Shown piece by piece: positions 1 through 7,947 of a stretch of DNA of 64,000 bases. The stretch lies in NCBI GenBank assembly GCA_964612465.1, contig CAZTDF010000002.1:1-64000 (forward strand), given 5' to 3'. Each line of letters opens with the position of its first letter. Position 1 is the first letter of the stretch. The notes under the pieces are model-generated. The model was not told the origin of the DNA. It was given only the letters and a program-made list of their open reading frames with translations, and made no database searches. This stretch comes from JAFGPJ01 sp964612465 (GTDB taxonomy: Bacteria; Planctomycetota; Phycisphaerae; Sedimentisphaerales; Anaerobacaceae). The position numbers and the translations under genes were made by a program.

Positions 1-2
1 GT

Positions 3-1082
3 ACTGCGGATTACTATGCCGGCAACGGTACCGGAGCTGCGGTAGGCGATGAAACCACCCCTTCTTATACCGAGGAGACTATCGTAAACGGCGGCGGCAA
101 GTCTATGCCGGTAACATACGACAATAACAAGCAGGGCTTCTCGAAGTATTCGGAGGTTGAGTATACGTTGGTAGAGCAGCGTGACTGGACCCAGGAAGGC
201 GTTGGGGAATTGTCGCTGTGGTTCAGAGGCTACCCGGCATTTGTCGGTAGCTTCGCTGAGGGCCCGACCGGCACCTTTACGATGACCGGCTCCGGCGCGG
301 ATATCTGGGCGGTTGACGGAGTAGAAGCCGACGAGTTCCATTTTGCATATAAGTTGCTGACCGGCCCCGGCTCGATTGTCGCCAAGGTCGAGAGCGTCGA
401 TGAAACAAACGCCTGGGCAAAAGCAGGTGTGATGATTCGCGAGACGCTCGATCCTGACTCGGCGCATGCGACGATGGTTGTAACGCCTGCTTCGGGTGTG
501 TCCTACCAGAGACGTCCCGGCACGGGTCAGACCAGCCTCGATACGACGACCGCCGAGATAACTGCACCGTACTGGGTGAAGGTGGATCGTGATTTGTCCG
601 GCAACTTTACGGCGTACCATTCAGCCAACGGCTCTACGTGGACGATGCAGGACGCAGAGATCATCCCCATGGGCGCGAATGTCCACATCGGTTTGGCACT
701 TACGAGCCATGATAATGCCTTAACGTGTCAGGCCGTATTTACCAACGTAACGACTACCGGTTATGTCACCGGGCAGTGGGCGAATCAGGATATCGGCATA
801 GCCAGCAATGCTGCTGAGCCGCTTTACGTGACGGTCTCCAACAGTGCCGGAACCCCGGTAGTGGTGGTTCACGATGATCCGGCCGCGGCACAGATTGATA
901 ACTGGACCGAGTGGGTGATTCCGCTGCAGGCTTTTGCCGATCAGGGCGTAGTCCTGACCAATGTTGACAAGATTGCAATCGGCCTTGGTAGCAAAGGCAA
1001 TATGAATGCTCCCGGTGGTTCGGGCATGATGTTCATTGATGACATCCGCCTGCGTCAACAGGGAGAAGCTGTCGCAGAGTAA
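3..1082 (+). CDS. Secreted beta-sandwich (LamG/DUF1349-like) protein, 3' part
   Basis: The reading frame is open from the first bases of the window, so only the C-terminal 359 residues are present. The visible part is rich in Thr, Gly, Ser and aromatic residues. It holds a segment of the type F-x-F-A-Y-K-L-L-T-G-P-G-S-I-V-A-K-V followed by W-A-K-A-G-V-M-I-R-E-T, which is typical of the concanavalin-like DUF1349/LamG folds common in planctomycete exoproteins. A second jelly-roll-like stretch ends in an F-I-D-D-I-R-L motif, a usual end of carbohydrate-binding-like beta-sandwiches. The gene stops with TAA and is followed by a terminator. The fold assignment is from pattern recognition only, and the ligand and the missing N-terminal domains are unknown. 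Confidence 0.75.
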   Translation, partial: TADYYAGNGTGAAVGDETTPSYTEETIVNGGGKSMPVTYDNNKQGFSKYSEVEYTLVEQRDWTQEGVGELSLWFRGYPAFVGSFAEGPTGTFTMTGSGADIWAVDGVEADEFHFAYKLLTGPGSIVAKVESVDETNAWAKAGVMIRETLDPDSAHATMVVTPASGVSYQRRPGTGQTSLDTTTAEITAPYWVKVDRDLSGNFTAYHSANGSTWTMQDAEIIPMGANVHIGLALTSHDNALTCQAVFTNVTTTGYVTGQWANQDIGIASNAAEPLYVTVSNSAGTPVVVVHDDPAAAQIDNWTEWVIPLQAFADQGVVLTNVDKIAIGLGSKGNMNAPGGSGMMFIDDIRLRQQGEAVAE

Positions 1083-1164
1083 ATTCTGATAACCGCTTTA
1101 GCCAGGGGTAGGTTTAGACCTGCAAGGGCAGGTATGGCAGGAATATAAAGACTTGCGTTAGTTA

Positions 1165-1205
1165 GGGGCTTATGCCGATCGGTTCGGTGTAGGCCCCATT
1201 TTTCT
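1165..1205 (+). terminator. Rho-independent terminator of the secreted beta-sandwich gene
   Basis: GGGGCTTA pairs with TAGGCCCC (one G-T wobble), with a small inner CCGATCGG palindrome. A T-rich tract follows on the + strand. It lies about 80 bases after the stop codon. Confidence 0.7.
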
Positions 1206-1242
1206 TTTAATGACTCCGATCAAGGATAGGAGAGGGGACTTG

Positions 1243-1605
1243 TTACAAATTTATCATGGTTTCAACGACCGAAGTCTCGGCCTCTTCTTTTCTCATCTGT
1301 CGCTGGTCACGGGTGATTATCATTTCATTGTATAGCTGTTGATCCTTGATAAAACTTTCCTTATTCCATCTGTTCATTTTAATAAATATACCATCTTCGA
1401 GCAGTTGGGCCTTCAGTTTGTCCCGATCGTCTTCGTTGAGATCCTCCTTTTCCATAATGTAAACTGAGATTAATTTATCGAAATGCTCGTTTGCGGAGTC
1501 GGCCCAGAAATGCCGGGCGATTGATAAAACCACAAGTGCGATAATGATCAGCAGAGCCACAGTTACTGCTACAGTACCGGAATTATTGTGTTTAACTTGT
1601 ATCAT
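1243..1605 (-). CDS. Small single-pass membrane protein of unknown function
   Basis: A 120-residue protein if translation starts at the ATG ending at 1605. A purine-rich GGGAAA stretch lies upstream; the frame runs further but the upstream residues look non-coding. Residues of about 13-33 form one hydrophobic helix (V-A-L-L-I-I-I-A-L-V-V-L). A charged, probably helical C-terminal half rich in Glu, Lys and Asp follows. I recognise no family. It is divergent from the lipoprotein operon to the right and converges with the gene to the left. The single-anchor topology with a soluble charged domain is the only functional hint. Confidence 0.55.
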   Translation of the reverse strand: MIQVKHNNSGTVAVTVALLIIIALVVLSIARHFWADSANEHFDKLISVYIMEKEDLNEDDRDKLKAQLLEDGIFIKMNRWNKESFIKDQQLYNEMIITRDQRQMRKEEAETSVVETMINL

Positions 1606-1964
1606 ACTATCTGGTTTCCCACTGTATCCGATAAATATAATCGATTGCAGAACCGACGTCAAAGAAAAATTGAAACACATAAGAATCTTGCCGGGGCTAT
1701 TAAAATAACAAGCGGTACTTTCAAATGCTGGATTTGAGACATGGGGAGAATGTAATATTTTTAGAACAGAAATTATCCTTGATTTGTTGCAGAACCTGCG
1801 TTAGTTTACGAAAATTGAGTTGACATTGAAAGGTATTGATATTTTCTCGAAATTACGATGCTCAGGATAATCATTGCGAGTATTGAGTATAAATGCAGAT
1901 ATATAGTTCAGTCTTATTGGGACTTCTATAGCGGCATAATAATTGATAATATGTGGAGGGTCTT
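1606..1964. other. Intergenic region upstream of the lipoprotein operon
   Basis: About 360 AT-rich bases between two divergent genes with no convincing open frame. It should hold the promoters of both. A TTGACA hexamer at 1820-1825 is a possible -35 box for the + operon, but no clear -10 stands at the right spacing. A good ribosome binding site (GGAGG at 1955-1959) serves the next gene. Confidence 0.4.
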
Positions 1965-3356
1965 ATGAACAGAGACCCTGTTAAGAATCGTTTTTTTCTA
2001 TACGTCTTATTACTTCCAGTTATCGCTGGATGTAATGCACCTAAAAGCCAGCTCGGCACCTTTGGCGGGTATTTCAATAGTTCTGATTATGAAAAATCCA
2101 TCGAATTCGCTCAGTCTAAAATCAGCAAAAGCAAAAATCCCAAAAAAGAAGATTTATTATGGACATTACAACTCGGCACGCTTGAAAGATTGAGGCAAAA
2201 TCTCCGGGAAAGTAACAATCATTTTGATAGATCGGAGGAGATGCTGAACTTCTTCGATTATCAAAATGCTGCCACAGATTCGGTTGCTGCAATTGCCGTT
2301 AATGAGAATATCGTCCCTTATCTGGGTGAAGAATACGACGGCATCATGGTCAATACTTACAAAGCTTTGAACTTTATGGCACTCGGTGAAAACGACCAGG
2401 CACGGGTAGAGTTCAACAGGGCTCTTGACAGGCAAAGACGGGCAAAGGAGAAATTCGCCGGGGAAATAAAGAAGCTCCAAAACGAATTAGACAAGGAGCA
2501 GGAAAAAGAGGGCTCGCAGGCTAAGAAAAATGTCGATAATCCCGAAATCAACCAGCTAATAACTGACAGGTATCCCGGCCTGTACGAGTTCGAAGCTTAT
2601 CCCGATTTCGTCAATCCCTTCACGACTTACATTGCCGGAGTTTTTTTCAATCTCATTGGCGACCACTCGAAAGCGGTCACTTTCCTGAAAGAATCGTATG
2701 GAATGGTCAGCGACAATGAATACGTTGCCCGGGACCTGGCTGTTACCGAACAGGTGCTCGACGGCAAGACGGAGTTGAAAGATACCGTATGGGTAATATT
2801 CGAAAACGGGATGGGGCCCGTTAAGGAAGAGCTTAGAATCGACATACCACTGTTTATTGCCTCGGATCAGGTAAAATATTTCGGGATTGCTTTGCCAATG
2901 CTCGTATTCAGAGAGCAGGCTTATCCCTATTTGTCGATCAAGGCTGGCGATAAAAGTTACAATACTCAGATCGTCGCGAATATGGACCGGATCGTGCAGA
3001 CGGAGTTTAGCAAAGACTTTAAAGGTATTCTGACCAGGGCCATTATGTCTGCTACCGCAAAAGTGGTAGCTCAGTATGCTCTGAATAAAAAAGACAGATC
3101 CTCACCGAAGATTGTTTCCTTGCTGACTACTGTCTATTCTTACGCCACAACTGCCGCTGATGTCAGAATTTGGACCACTCTGCCGAAGAATTTCCAGGTT
3201 GCCAGATTGCCCATACCGCCCGACAGGCTGATAACGATAGCTCCCCCGGGCGGCGAATCGTTCCCGGTGGAAATACCCGCTTGCAAAAATGCGTTTGTCT
3301 ATGTTAGAATACCACGGAAGCAGACAAGGCAGGTTCTTGACCTGATAACATATTAG
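1965..3356 (+). CDS. COG3014-like lipoprotein
   Basis: The start is the ATG five bases after GGAGG; a GTG twelve bases earlier is in frame but lacks a binding site. The leader ends in a lipobox (V-I-A-G-C, Cys at about 22), so it is a lipoprotein. The first part resembles tetratricopeptide-like helical repeats (F-x-x-S-D-Y-E-K-S-I-E-F, then N-F-M-A-L-G-E-N-D-Q-A-R-V-E-F-N-R-A). A lysine/glutamate coiled segment and a C-terminal beta-rich part follow. This layout and the neighbours (YcfL-, LpoB- and CsgG-like genes) match the COG3014 family seen beside FlgT/LpoB-type genes in other bacteria. Its biochemical role is unknown; it probably belongs to an envelope complex made by this operon. Confidence 0.75.
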   Translation: MNRDPVKNRFFLYVLLLPVIAGCNAPKSQLGTFGGYFNSSDYEKSIEFAQSKISKSKNPKKEDLLWTLQLGTLERLRQNLRESNNHFDRSEEMLNFFDYQNAATDSVAAIAVNENIVPYLGEEYDGIMVNTYKALNFMALGENDQARVEFNRALDRQRRAKEKFAGEIKKLQNELDKEQEKEGSQAKKNVDNPEINQLITDRYPGLYEFEAYPDFVNPFTTYIAGVFFNLIGDHSKAVTFLKESYGMVSDNEYVARDLAVTEQVLDGKTELKDTVWVIFENGMGPVKEELRIDIPLFIASDQVKYFGIALPMLVFREQAYPYLSIKAGDKSYNTQIVANMDRIVQTEFSKDFKGILTRAIMSATAKVVAQYALNKKDRSSPKIVSLLTTVYSYATTAADVRIWTTLPKNFQVARLPIPPDRLITIAPPGGESFPVEIPACKNAFVYVRIPRKQTRQVLDLITY

Positions 3357-3388
3357 ATTATTAAATTAAATGTTGATGGAGATTTGCC

Positions 3389-3820
3389 ATGAAAAAGTTA
3401 GAATTCGTATTGATCGCGTTGATAGTCTTCAGTTACGGCTGTCAGAAGCAAAGTGACACAAGAATCCATGTTAGAGAAGGAGTCGCAAGTGACACGCTCG
3501 GAAGCAACGTTGTTACCAGGCCGGTCGCGCATGCTTTCAGTGCCTTGATCGGCGAAGGAATTGAAGTCACCAACGCCGTTACCAGAATGAGCGATGCCGG
3601 TTTTCTTGAGCTTTATGTCAACGGAAACAACAAGTCGTATAAGACCAAACGCTTCAGATACAGAGTCGAATGGCTGGATGCAGACGGACTTCAGATTGAA
3701 ACGAAAACAAGTGTGTGGCTGCAGATGTCGGCAATGGGGAAATCACCCTTTAGCATTAAGGCCGTTGCGCCGAGAAAGCAAGCCGTAGATTTCAGAATGG
3801 ATACGAGAAAGTGGGAGTAA
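3389..3820 (+). CDS. YcfL-like (DUF1425) lipoprotein
   Basis: A 143-residue protein with a lipoprotein leader (L-I-V-F-S-Y-G-C, Cys at 18). The C-terminal domain has the DUF1425 pattern: a beta-rich domain with F-R-Y-R-V-E-W-L-D-A-D-G and, near the end, a run that places Pro-Phe and Lys before the last strand. In E. coli ycfL lies directly upstream of lpoB, and here too an LpoB-like gene follows after three bases. The function of YcfL is not established. The synteny is the strongest argument for the name. Confidence 0.75.
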   Translation: MKKLEFVLIALIVFSYGCQKQSDTRIHVREGVASDTLGSNVVTRPVAHAFSALIGEGIEVTNAVTRMSDAGFLELYVNGNNKSYKTKRFRYRVEWLDADGLQIETKTSVWLQMSAMGKSPFSIKAVAPRKQAVDFRMDTRKWE

Positions 3821-3823
3821 ACT

Positions 3824-4429
3824 ATGAAAGCGAAAGTATTAAATCTAATAACGATGGTATGTATTTTAGCGGCAGGATGTGCCCAGGAAACAACAATGAT
3901 CGATATCAGGAATGACGAGGGAAAATCTGTCATGGCTCTGGACTACAGAGATTTCGATATGGCCGCGAGTAAAATGGTGCAGTCAATGCTCGGTTCGGGG
4001 GCCCTCAAAAAGACGGACGGCGGCAGGTATGTAGTGGCTACCGGAAGAATAATCAACGATACGACGCAGAGAATCGACACAGACCAGCTAATGGTAAAAA
4101 TCGAGACGGAGATATTGAACAGCGGACAGGCGGTTATGACATCCGCGATCGGCAGTGGTTCCGACGAATTGCTCCATGAGACAAGAGAACTCAGAGATTC
4201 AGAAGAGTTCGATCAGGACACCGTGGCAAAAAGACAAACCCTCATAGCACCCGAACTGACCATCTCCGGCAAAATCTTCCAGAGGAATATCAGCTATGAC
4301 CGAAAAACACAGCAGATTGAATACTATTTTCAACTGAAGCTGAGCGATGTCAAGAGCGGACTCAGATTTTGGCAGGATGAAACTCTTATTGGTAAAAGAG
4401 GCAGCAATAAATCTGTTTCCTGGCAATAG
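3824..4429 (+). CDS. LpoB-like penicillin-binding protein activator lipoprotein
   Basis: A 201-residue lipoprotein (leader ending I-L-A-A-G-C). The mature part follows the LpoB/PF13036 pattern: an early D-Y-R-D-F-D-M-A-A-S-K-M-V segment, then V-V-A-T-G-R-I-I-N-D-T-T and a parallel-sheet domain ending in K-L-S-D-V-K-S-G-L-R-F-W-Q-D-E. In E. coli, LpoB stimulates PBP1B from the outer membrane. Many LpoB-like proteins outside Gammaproteobacteria have unknown partners, so the partner here is open. It sits tightly between the YcfL-like and CsgG-like genes. Confidence 0.75.
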   Translation: MKAKVLNLITMVCILAAGCAQETTMIDIRNDEGKSVMALDYRDFDMAASKMVQSMLGSGALKKTDGGRYVVATGRIINDTTQRIDTDQLMVKIETEILNSGQAVMTSAIGSGSDELLHETRELRDSEEFDQDTVAKRQTLIAPELTISGKIFQRNISYDRKTQQIEYYFQLKLSDVKSGLRFWQDETLIGKRGSNKSVSWQ

Positions 4430-4463
4430 AGTCTAACGGAAAGTTTTTTCAAAGGGTGGAAAA

Positions 4464-5861
4464 ATGAAAAAAATAACGATCATTATTGTGCTCTGCCTGC
4501 TTACTGCGGCAGTTGTGGCCGCCGGTAATGCGCCGGGATCCGAACAGGATCCGGCCGGCAACACCGCTGGCAAACGCAGCGCATCGGCCCCTCTTTTGAA
4601 GACTGAGCCAAACAACGCAGTTATCCGGGAAGTCATCGGCCGTGGCCGTAACAGGGACGAGGCGGTAAAGAACGCTTTGTATAGAGCAGTCGAGCAGGTA
4701 AGAGGTGTTAGAGTCGATTCCAGTAACTATGAATTCGGCTTCCGCAGCTCAGGTGTGGGAGTAGGTGACGACGGGCCCGGCCGAAGGAGAATCGAATTCG
4801 ATTCTGTGGATGTTGCCACGGACGGCACGGTCTACACAACTGAAATCGGCGGCCTCGTAAGAAGCTATAAAGTTCTCGATGAAAAGCAAATCGATCCCGA
4901 CACCTATGAAGTCACGTTGCAGGTCTCCGTTTACGACTATGGAGCACGGGGCCAGACCGGGCGGGTCAAGGTTGCCTTGATGCCCGCAAAAACACAGCAG
5001 GATAGTTACGTTTTTCTGAACCAGATAATATCAGGCGACACGCTTTCGTCGCTGTTCTCCCAGCGACTTGTTGCCGGACTAACCCAGACTAACAAATTCG
5101 CCGTCCTTGACCGTGAGAGCATTGTTGACTTTACGAGGGAAAAAGAGATGCTCTTTTCCTTCGATGCTCCTCTTGGAGAACAGGCAAAGCTTGCTGAAAC
5201 TCTTGGCGCCGATTATTTGCTCGTAGGAACCATTAATCAGGCCCAAATCGAGAAAATCGAAAGGTATCTGAGAGCCGCCAATTATACGGCGAGAAAATTC
5301 AAAGCTCGGTTCAATTTCGATTATCGGCTTATCGACAGCGCCACAAAGCAGGTCGTCCTGGCAACGACTGCGCAAAAATATCTTGAGGACGAACAGGTCA
5401 GAAGACTTGCCGACGAGCAGAATCCTCTCGAATGGGACCCGGCACAGGTACGTGACGCTTTTATCTCGCTCGTGGCCAACGATGTGATTGCAGCGGTTAT
5501 CGACCGTGTGTATCCTATCACCGTCGCTGCGGTACAGGCCGATGGCCAATTAATCCTGAACCAGGGCGGCCAGAGAATGAAAGACGGCATGCTGCTCGAT
5601 GTCTATACAACGGGCAAGGAAGTCTTCGATAACGATACCGGAGAGTCACTTGGTAGCATCGAAAGCCATGTCGCCACCCTCGAAATTCAGAAGGTCACTT
5701 ACACTATGTCAATGGCCAAAGTAGTAGCAGGCGATGTGTCAAAAGTTAACATAGGTTCCGTTTGCCGTATACAAAAGCAAAAGAGAGATCTCGGCGTCGG
5801 AATGAAACCGGATGTTATTAGAACCAAAACGGGGGGAGTCAAACTGCCGTTCGACAATTAG
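4464..5861 (+). CDS. CsgG/FlgT-like envelope assembly protein
   Basis: A 465-residue exported protein. A hydrophobic leader (about 1-20) is followed by a low-complexity Ala/Gly/Pro stretch and then a FlgT-like N-terminal module (G-R-G-x-N-R-D-E-A-V-K-N-A-L-Y-R-A-V-E-Q-V, about 55-80). A CsgG-like domain follows, with F-A-V-L-D-R-E-S, the G-A-D-Y-L-L-V-G-T signature and F-D-Y-R-L-I-D-S-A-T-K-Q-V. The C-terminus is a small beta-barrel-like domain. There is no Cys at the leader end, so it is not an obvious lipoprotein. It is the last gene of the four-gene operon and is followed by a strong terminator. An envelope-assembly role is inferred from family and context. Confidence 0.75.
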   Translation: MKKITIIIVLCLLTAAVVAAGNAPGSEQDPAGNTAGKRSASAPLLKTEPNNAVIREVIGRGRNRDEAVKNALYRAVEQVRGVRVDSSNYEFGFRSSGVGVGDDGPGRRRIEFDSVDVATDGTVYTTEIGGLVRSYKVLDEKQIDPDTYEVTLQVSVYDYGARGQTGRVKVALMPAKTQQDSYVFLNQIISGDTLSSLFSQRLVAGLTQTNKFAVLDRESIVDFTREKEMLFSFDAPLGEQAKLAETLGADYLLVGTINQAQIEKIERYLRAANYTARKFKARFNFDYRLIDSATKQVVLATTAQKYLEDEQVRRLADEQNPLEWDPAQVRDAFISLVANDVIAAVIDRVYPITVAAVQADGQLILNQGGQRMKDGMLLDVYTTGKEVFDNDTGESLGSIESHVATLEIQKVTYTMSMAKVVAGDVSKVNIGSVCRIQKQKRDLGVGMKPDVIRTKTGGVKLPFDN

Positions 5862-5888
5862 CGGCTAAACCGATAGTTTTGTGATAAA

Positions 5889-5913
5889 GCCGTGTGTGAA
5901 CACGGCTTTTTTT
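5889..5913 (+). terminator. Terminator of the lipoprotein operon
   Basis: GCCGTGT pairs perfectly with ACACGGC around a GTGA loop and is followed directly by eight T. It is 27 bases after the stop of the CsgG-like gene. Confidence 0.9.
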
Positions 5914-5933
5914 ATAACCGGTCGACATGCCGG

Positions 5934-6119
5934 CTATTTCTTGTCTATGTATCCTTCCGGAACAATAATAAATGCGTAGCCACCGACGTCGGTGAAAAAT
6001 ATCCTGTCTTTTATATGATTGATCAGCTCAGCGAGCAAACCGGCGGAAACGACCTCACCAATTGTCGCCGCTGCAGAAGAACCTGCCAAATCGAGATACG
6101 GAACAGTAATTATCATCAT
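5934..6119 (-). CDS. Doubtful small open frame, minus strand
   Basis: A 61-codon frame with an ATG start and ordinary-looking codon use, reading I-I-T-V-P-Y-L-D-L-A-G-S-S-A-A-A-T at its start. It has no family I recognise and only a weak binding site. It overlaps a competing small frame on the + strand whose terminator is visible, so at most one of the two is real. Confidence 0.22.
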   Translation of the reverse strand: MMIITVPYLDLAGSSAAATIGEVVSAGLLAELINHIKDRIFFTDVGGYAFIIVPEGYIDKK

Positions 6120-6180
6120 AGGAATTATCGCTCTTGCAGCCGCCGGAATGGCGATCTACAAGAAAAAAGCGGCAGTCTAA
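6019..6180 (+). CDS. Doubtful small membrane-anchor frame, plus strand
   Basis: A frame ending at TAA 6178-6180 encodes a Ser/Ala/Glu-rich stretch, one hydrophobic helix (T-V-I-I-I-I-G-I-I-A-L-A-A-A-G-M-A-I-Y) and a positive K-K-K-A-A-V tail, like a C-terminal membrane or sorting anchor. A terminator on the same strand follows 21 bases later, which favours transcription in this direction. The start is unclear: TTG at 6019 lies directly after an in-frame TGA, and the same frame runs on upstream to a TAG. No hairpin of the SECIS type found elsewhere in this window follows that TGA, so I do not call it selenocysteine. Confidence 0.25.
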   Translation: MISSASKPAETTSPIVAAAEEPAKSRYGTVIIIIGIIALAAAGMAIYKKKAAV

Positions 6181-6201
6181 TTTATTCGCTAATTCAGGGA
6201 T

Positions 6202-6235
6202 TGAGTCACGGCAAAAGCCGGAGAGACTCATTTTT
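6202..6235 (+). terminator. Terminator-like hairpin
   Basis: TGAGTC pairs with GACTCA, with GGC-AAAA-GCC stacked inside, and five T follow on the + strand. There is no T run on the other side, so it fits termination of + strand transcription, opposite to the ferredoxin-type gene that ends a few bases to the right. Confidence 0.6.
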
Positions 6236-6239
6236 CGTA

Positions 6240-7100
6240 TTACAGATTGTTTTGTGGAACGTCCCTGCCTTTTGCTCGCTCGAAGATACTGCCCAGATTC
6301 AGGGCGTCCGGGCCGCACTTTGTGCATTCGAGGCAGCGGATGCAGCGCAGGTCGTTCGGGCTCTTTTCCGGCTCGATGCCGTATTCGCACAGCTTGTGAC
6401 ATTGCTCGCAGTGCGTGCATTCATCGGCGTTGAAACGCAAAAAGAACGCCGAGACGCGATTGAACAGCGAGAAAACCGCCCCGAGCGGACATAGAAGTCT
6501 GCACCAGGGTCTTCGTATAAAGAAGATGGCGATTAAAAACAGGGCGAGAATCGTCAGCTTTACGACGCTCGGCCAAATTATTGTTTCGCCTGCTATCGCC
6601 TGGCCCGCCATAGTCGGCACCGCCGCTTCCAGTGCTCCGGCCGGACAGACCCGGCAGACAAAAAGCGGGTGTCCTTCCCCGAAGAAGTAGGGCACCGCCA
6701 GCACGGTCACGATCAGCACAACGTAACGCAGGTGCCCCGTGACTTTGGGCAGGTCGAATTTCGGCGTCGGGACTTTGGCCGCCAGGTCCTGCAGGAAGCC
6801 GAACGGGCAGACCCAGCCGCATATCAGCGTGCCGAACAAAGCTCCAAACGCAATGAGCAGTCCGACCGCGATAAATGGAAAAACGTGCAGCGCTCCGAAT
6901 TGTGCGATAACACCGATAGGGCACGCGAACGTCGACAGGGGACACGCATAGCAGTGAAAGACCGGCGAGCACATAGTGTGCATACGCAGACCCGCCGGGT
7001 CCAGCCAGACCAAAAGAAATGCCGCCTGCACCCACATACGCCAGCCGAGCAGCCTGGAAGCGAAACCGCCTGTTTTATTTTTCTTGACCATGGGCACCAT
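6240..7100 (-). CDS. NapH/YccM-like membrane polyferredoxin
   Basis: A 286-residue membrane iron-sulfur protein. Five or so hydrophobic helices alternate with Cys-Pro motifs: H-C-Y-A-C-P, F-A-C-P-I-G, C-G-W-V-C-P-F-G, C-R-V-C-P-A-G and C-R-L-L-C-P-L-G. Two [4Fe-4S] ferredoxin motifs close the protein (C-T-H-C-E-Q-C-H-K-L-C and C-I-R-C-L-E-C-T-K-C). This is the pattern of NapH/NosR/CcoG-type electron-transfer proteins that pass electrons between quinol and periplasmic partners. The start codon lies inside the hairpin that follows the TGA of the upstream gene, and a second in-frame ATG sits three codons later. The tight coupling to a small exported selenoprotein suggests the polyferredoxin could supply its electrons. 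Confidence 0.85.
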   Translation of the reverse strand: MVPMVKKNKTGGFASRLLGWRMWVQAAFLLVWLDPAGLRMHTMCSPVFHCYACPLSTFACPIGVIAQFGALHVFPFIAVGLLIAFGALFGTLICGWVCPFGFLQDLAAKVPTPKFDLPKVTGHLRYVVLIVTVLAVPYFFGEGHPLFVCRVCPAGALEAAVPTMAGQAIAGETIIWPSVVKLTILALFLIAIFFIRRPWCRLLCPLGAVFSLFNRVSAFFLRFNADECTHCEQCHKLCEYGIEPEKSPNDLRCIRCLECTKCGPDALNLGSIFERAKGRDVPQNNL

Positions 7101-7104
7101 GATC
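7086..7104 (-). promoter_or_regulatory. SECIS-like hairpin 1
   Basis: On the minus strand GATCATGG pairs with CCATGGTC over 8 base pairs (third pair T-G) around a TGC loop. It begins 14 bases after the in-frame TGA at 7119-7121. It has the same length and layout as three other hairpins in this window that follow in-frame TGA codons. The start codon of the next gene is inside it. Confidence 0.75.
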
Positions 7105-7109
7105 TGCCT

Positions 7110-7373
7110 TTAACTGCCTCACGTCGAACAAGCTTCGGGAGCTTTCTCGCCTATTTCGTATGTTTGCTTGATCTTGCCCGATTCATCTCGCTTAACGCCG
7201 CTCACGGATGCATCTTTGATAAGAGCAGATTCCGACTTGGCAAGCATTACCGGCTCGCCATCCTGCTGGGCTGAAACGTTCGTGGAATGAAAGAACGCCC
7301 CGTATGCCAGCAGGGCCGCCCCGAGCAGGACCATTAGGCCAAAAATGAGGATTTTCGTGTTTTTATTTATCAT
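7110..7373 (-). CDS. Small exported selenoprotein with C-terminal CxxU
   Basis: If the TGA at 7119-7121 is read as selenocysteine, the product has 87 residues and ends C-S-T-U-G-S before TAA; read as a stop it ends C-S-T. A GGA binding site precedes the ATG. Residues 8-28 form one hydrophobic segment (leader or anchor) and the rest is a short polar tail, so the C82-x-x-U85 pair would lie outside the inner membrane. Evidence for recoding is the SECIS-like hairpin 14 bases downstream, the immediately adjacent tRNA-Sec gene upstream, and sel genes within 15 kb. The next gene is a membrane polyferredoxin, a likely redox partner. I do not recognise the family. A stop-codon reading is the alternative. 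Confidence 0.72.
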
Positions 7374-7445
7374 AAAGCATTCCTTTTTACTTATTCTATC
7401 GACCGGCCATGAGCAAATGGTTGATTTTTGCCGGCGATTCAAAAA

Positions 7446-7540
7446 TGGCGGAGGCGAATGGGAATCGAACCCACCCGGGACCTTATCAGCCCCACACTGG
7501 TTTTGAAGACCAGGGGCACCACCAGGCACCAGTCACCTCC
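7446..7540 (-). tRNA. selC: tRNA-Sec (UCA anticodon)
   Basis: A 95-base tRNA with the marks of bacterial tRNA-Sec. It has an 8-base-pair acceptor stem (GGAGGTGA with TCGCCTCC), discriminator G, encoded CCA, a 6-base-pair D stem (GGTGCC with GGTGCC, two wobbles), anticodon loop CTTCAAA with TCA, a long variable arm, and a T arm with the GGTTCGATTCC-type loop. It inserts selenocysteine at UGA together with SelA, SelB and SelD, whose genes are all in this window. It lies directly upstream of the small CxxU selenoprotein gene on the same strand. Confidence 0.97.
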
Positions 7541-7620
7541 GCGAAGGTTTTCTCTTATTTTATCAGATTCCATAATAGTATATCCGCTTAATCCGGTCAA
7601 TGAATACTTGCTCCGTTAGA

Positions 7621-7744
7621 AATTGGCTTTGAATTGGCTTTGTTTTTTCGCCGTCTCAAAGCACGAAATTCTTCATAATCACCTTTCATATAGATACTTA
7701 AGTTTATTTTGCCCATTCGCAAATTGGGTTTGTTTTTTCAAATC
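7621..7744 (+). repeat. Intergenic direct repeat, copy 1
   Basis: About 123 bases nearly identical to 7825-7947. It starts with a double AATTGGCTTTG and ends with ATTGGGTTTGTTTTTTCAAA. An open frame through both copies encodes the same peptide twice and is not a believable gene. Confidence 0.85.
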
Positions 7745-7752
7745 GCCCACTA

Positions 7753-7792
7753 ATGTCATTGCGAAGGAGCGCAGCGACTGTGGCAATCTCAA
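7753..7792 (+). repeat. Short GC-rich dispersed repeat (CATTGCGA...GGCAATCTC type)
   Basis: The stretch starts GTCATTGCGAAGGAGCGCAG and ends GTGGCAATCTC. A related copy lies at 8172-8206. This kind of imperfect palindrome is a widespread intergenic repeat in many bacterial genomes; its function is unknown. Confidence 0.6.
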
Positions 7793-7824
7793 TCCTTCCG
7801 CACTAAAAACGTCGTCTCGTCTGA

Positions 7825-7947
7825 AATTGGCTTTGAATTGGCTTTGTTTTTTCGCCGTCTCAAAGCACGAAATTCTTCATAATCACCTTTCATATAGATA
7901 CTTAAGTACATTCTGCCCAATCGAAAATTGGGTTTGTTTTTTCAAAT
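7825..7947 (+). repeat. Intergenic direct repeat, copy 2
   Basis: Second copy of the 123-base repeat, 204 bases downstream of the first. It matches for the first 80-odd bases and differs slightly near the TTAAGT..GCCCA..ATTGGG part. Confidence 0.85.

Noticed and set aside
6016..6018. In-frame TGA before the small anchor-like frame as a fifth selenocysteine codon
   Set aside because: No 8-bp hairpin with UGG/UGC loop follows within 10-20 bases and no start or homologue supports the upstream part.
5892..6494. 200-codon + strand frame starting at the operon terminator
   Set aside because: It runs through two terminators and over the polyferredoxin gene in antisense, and its sequence is Arg/Cys-rich as in shadow frames.
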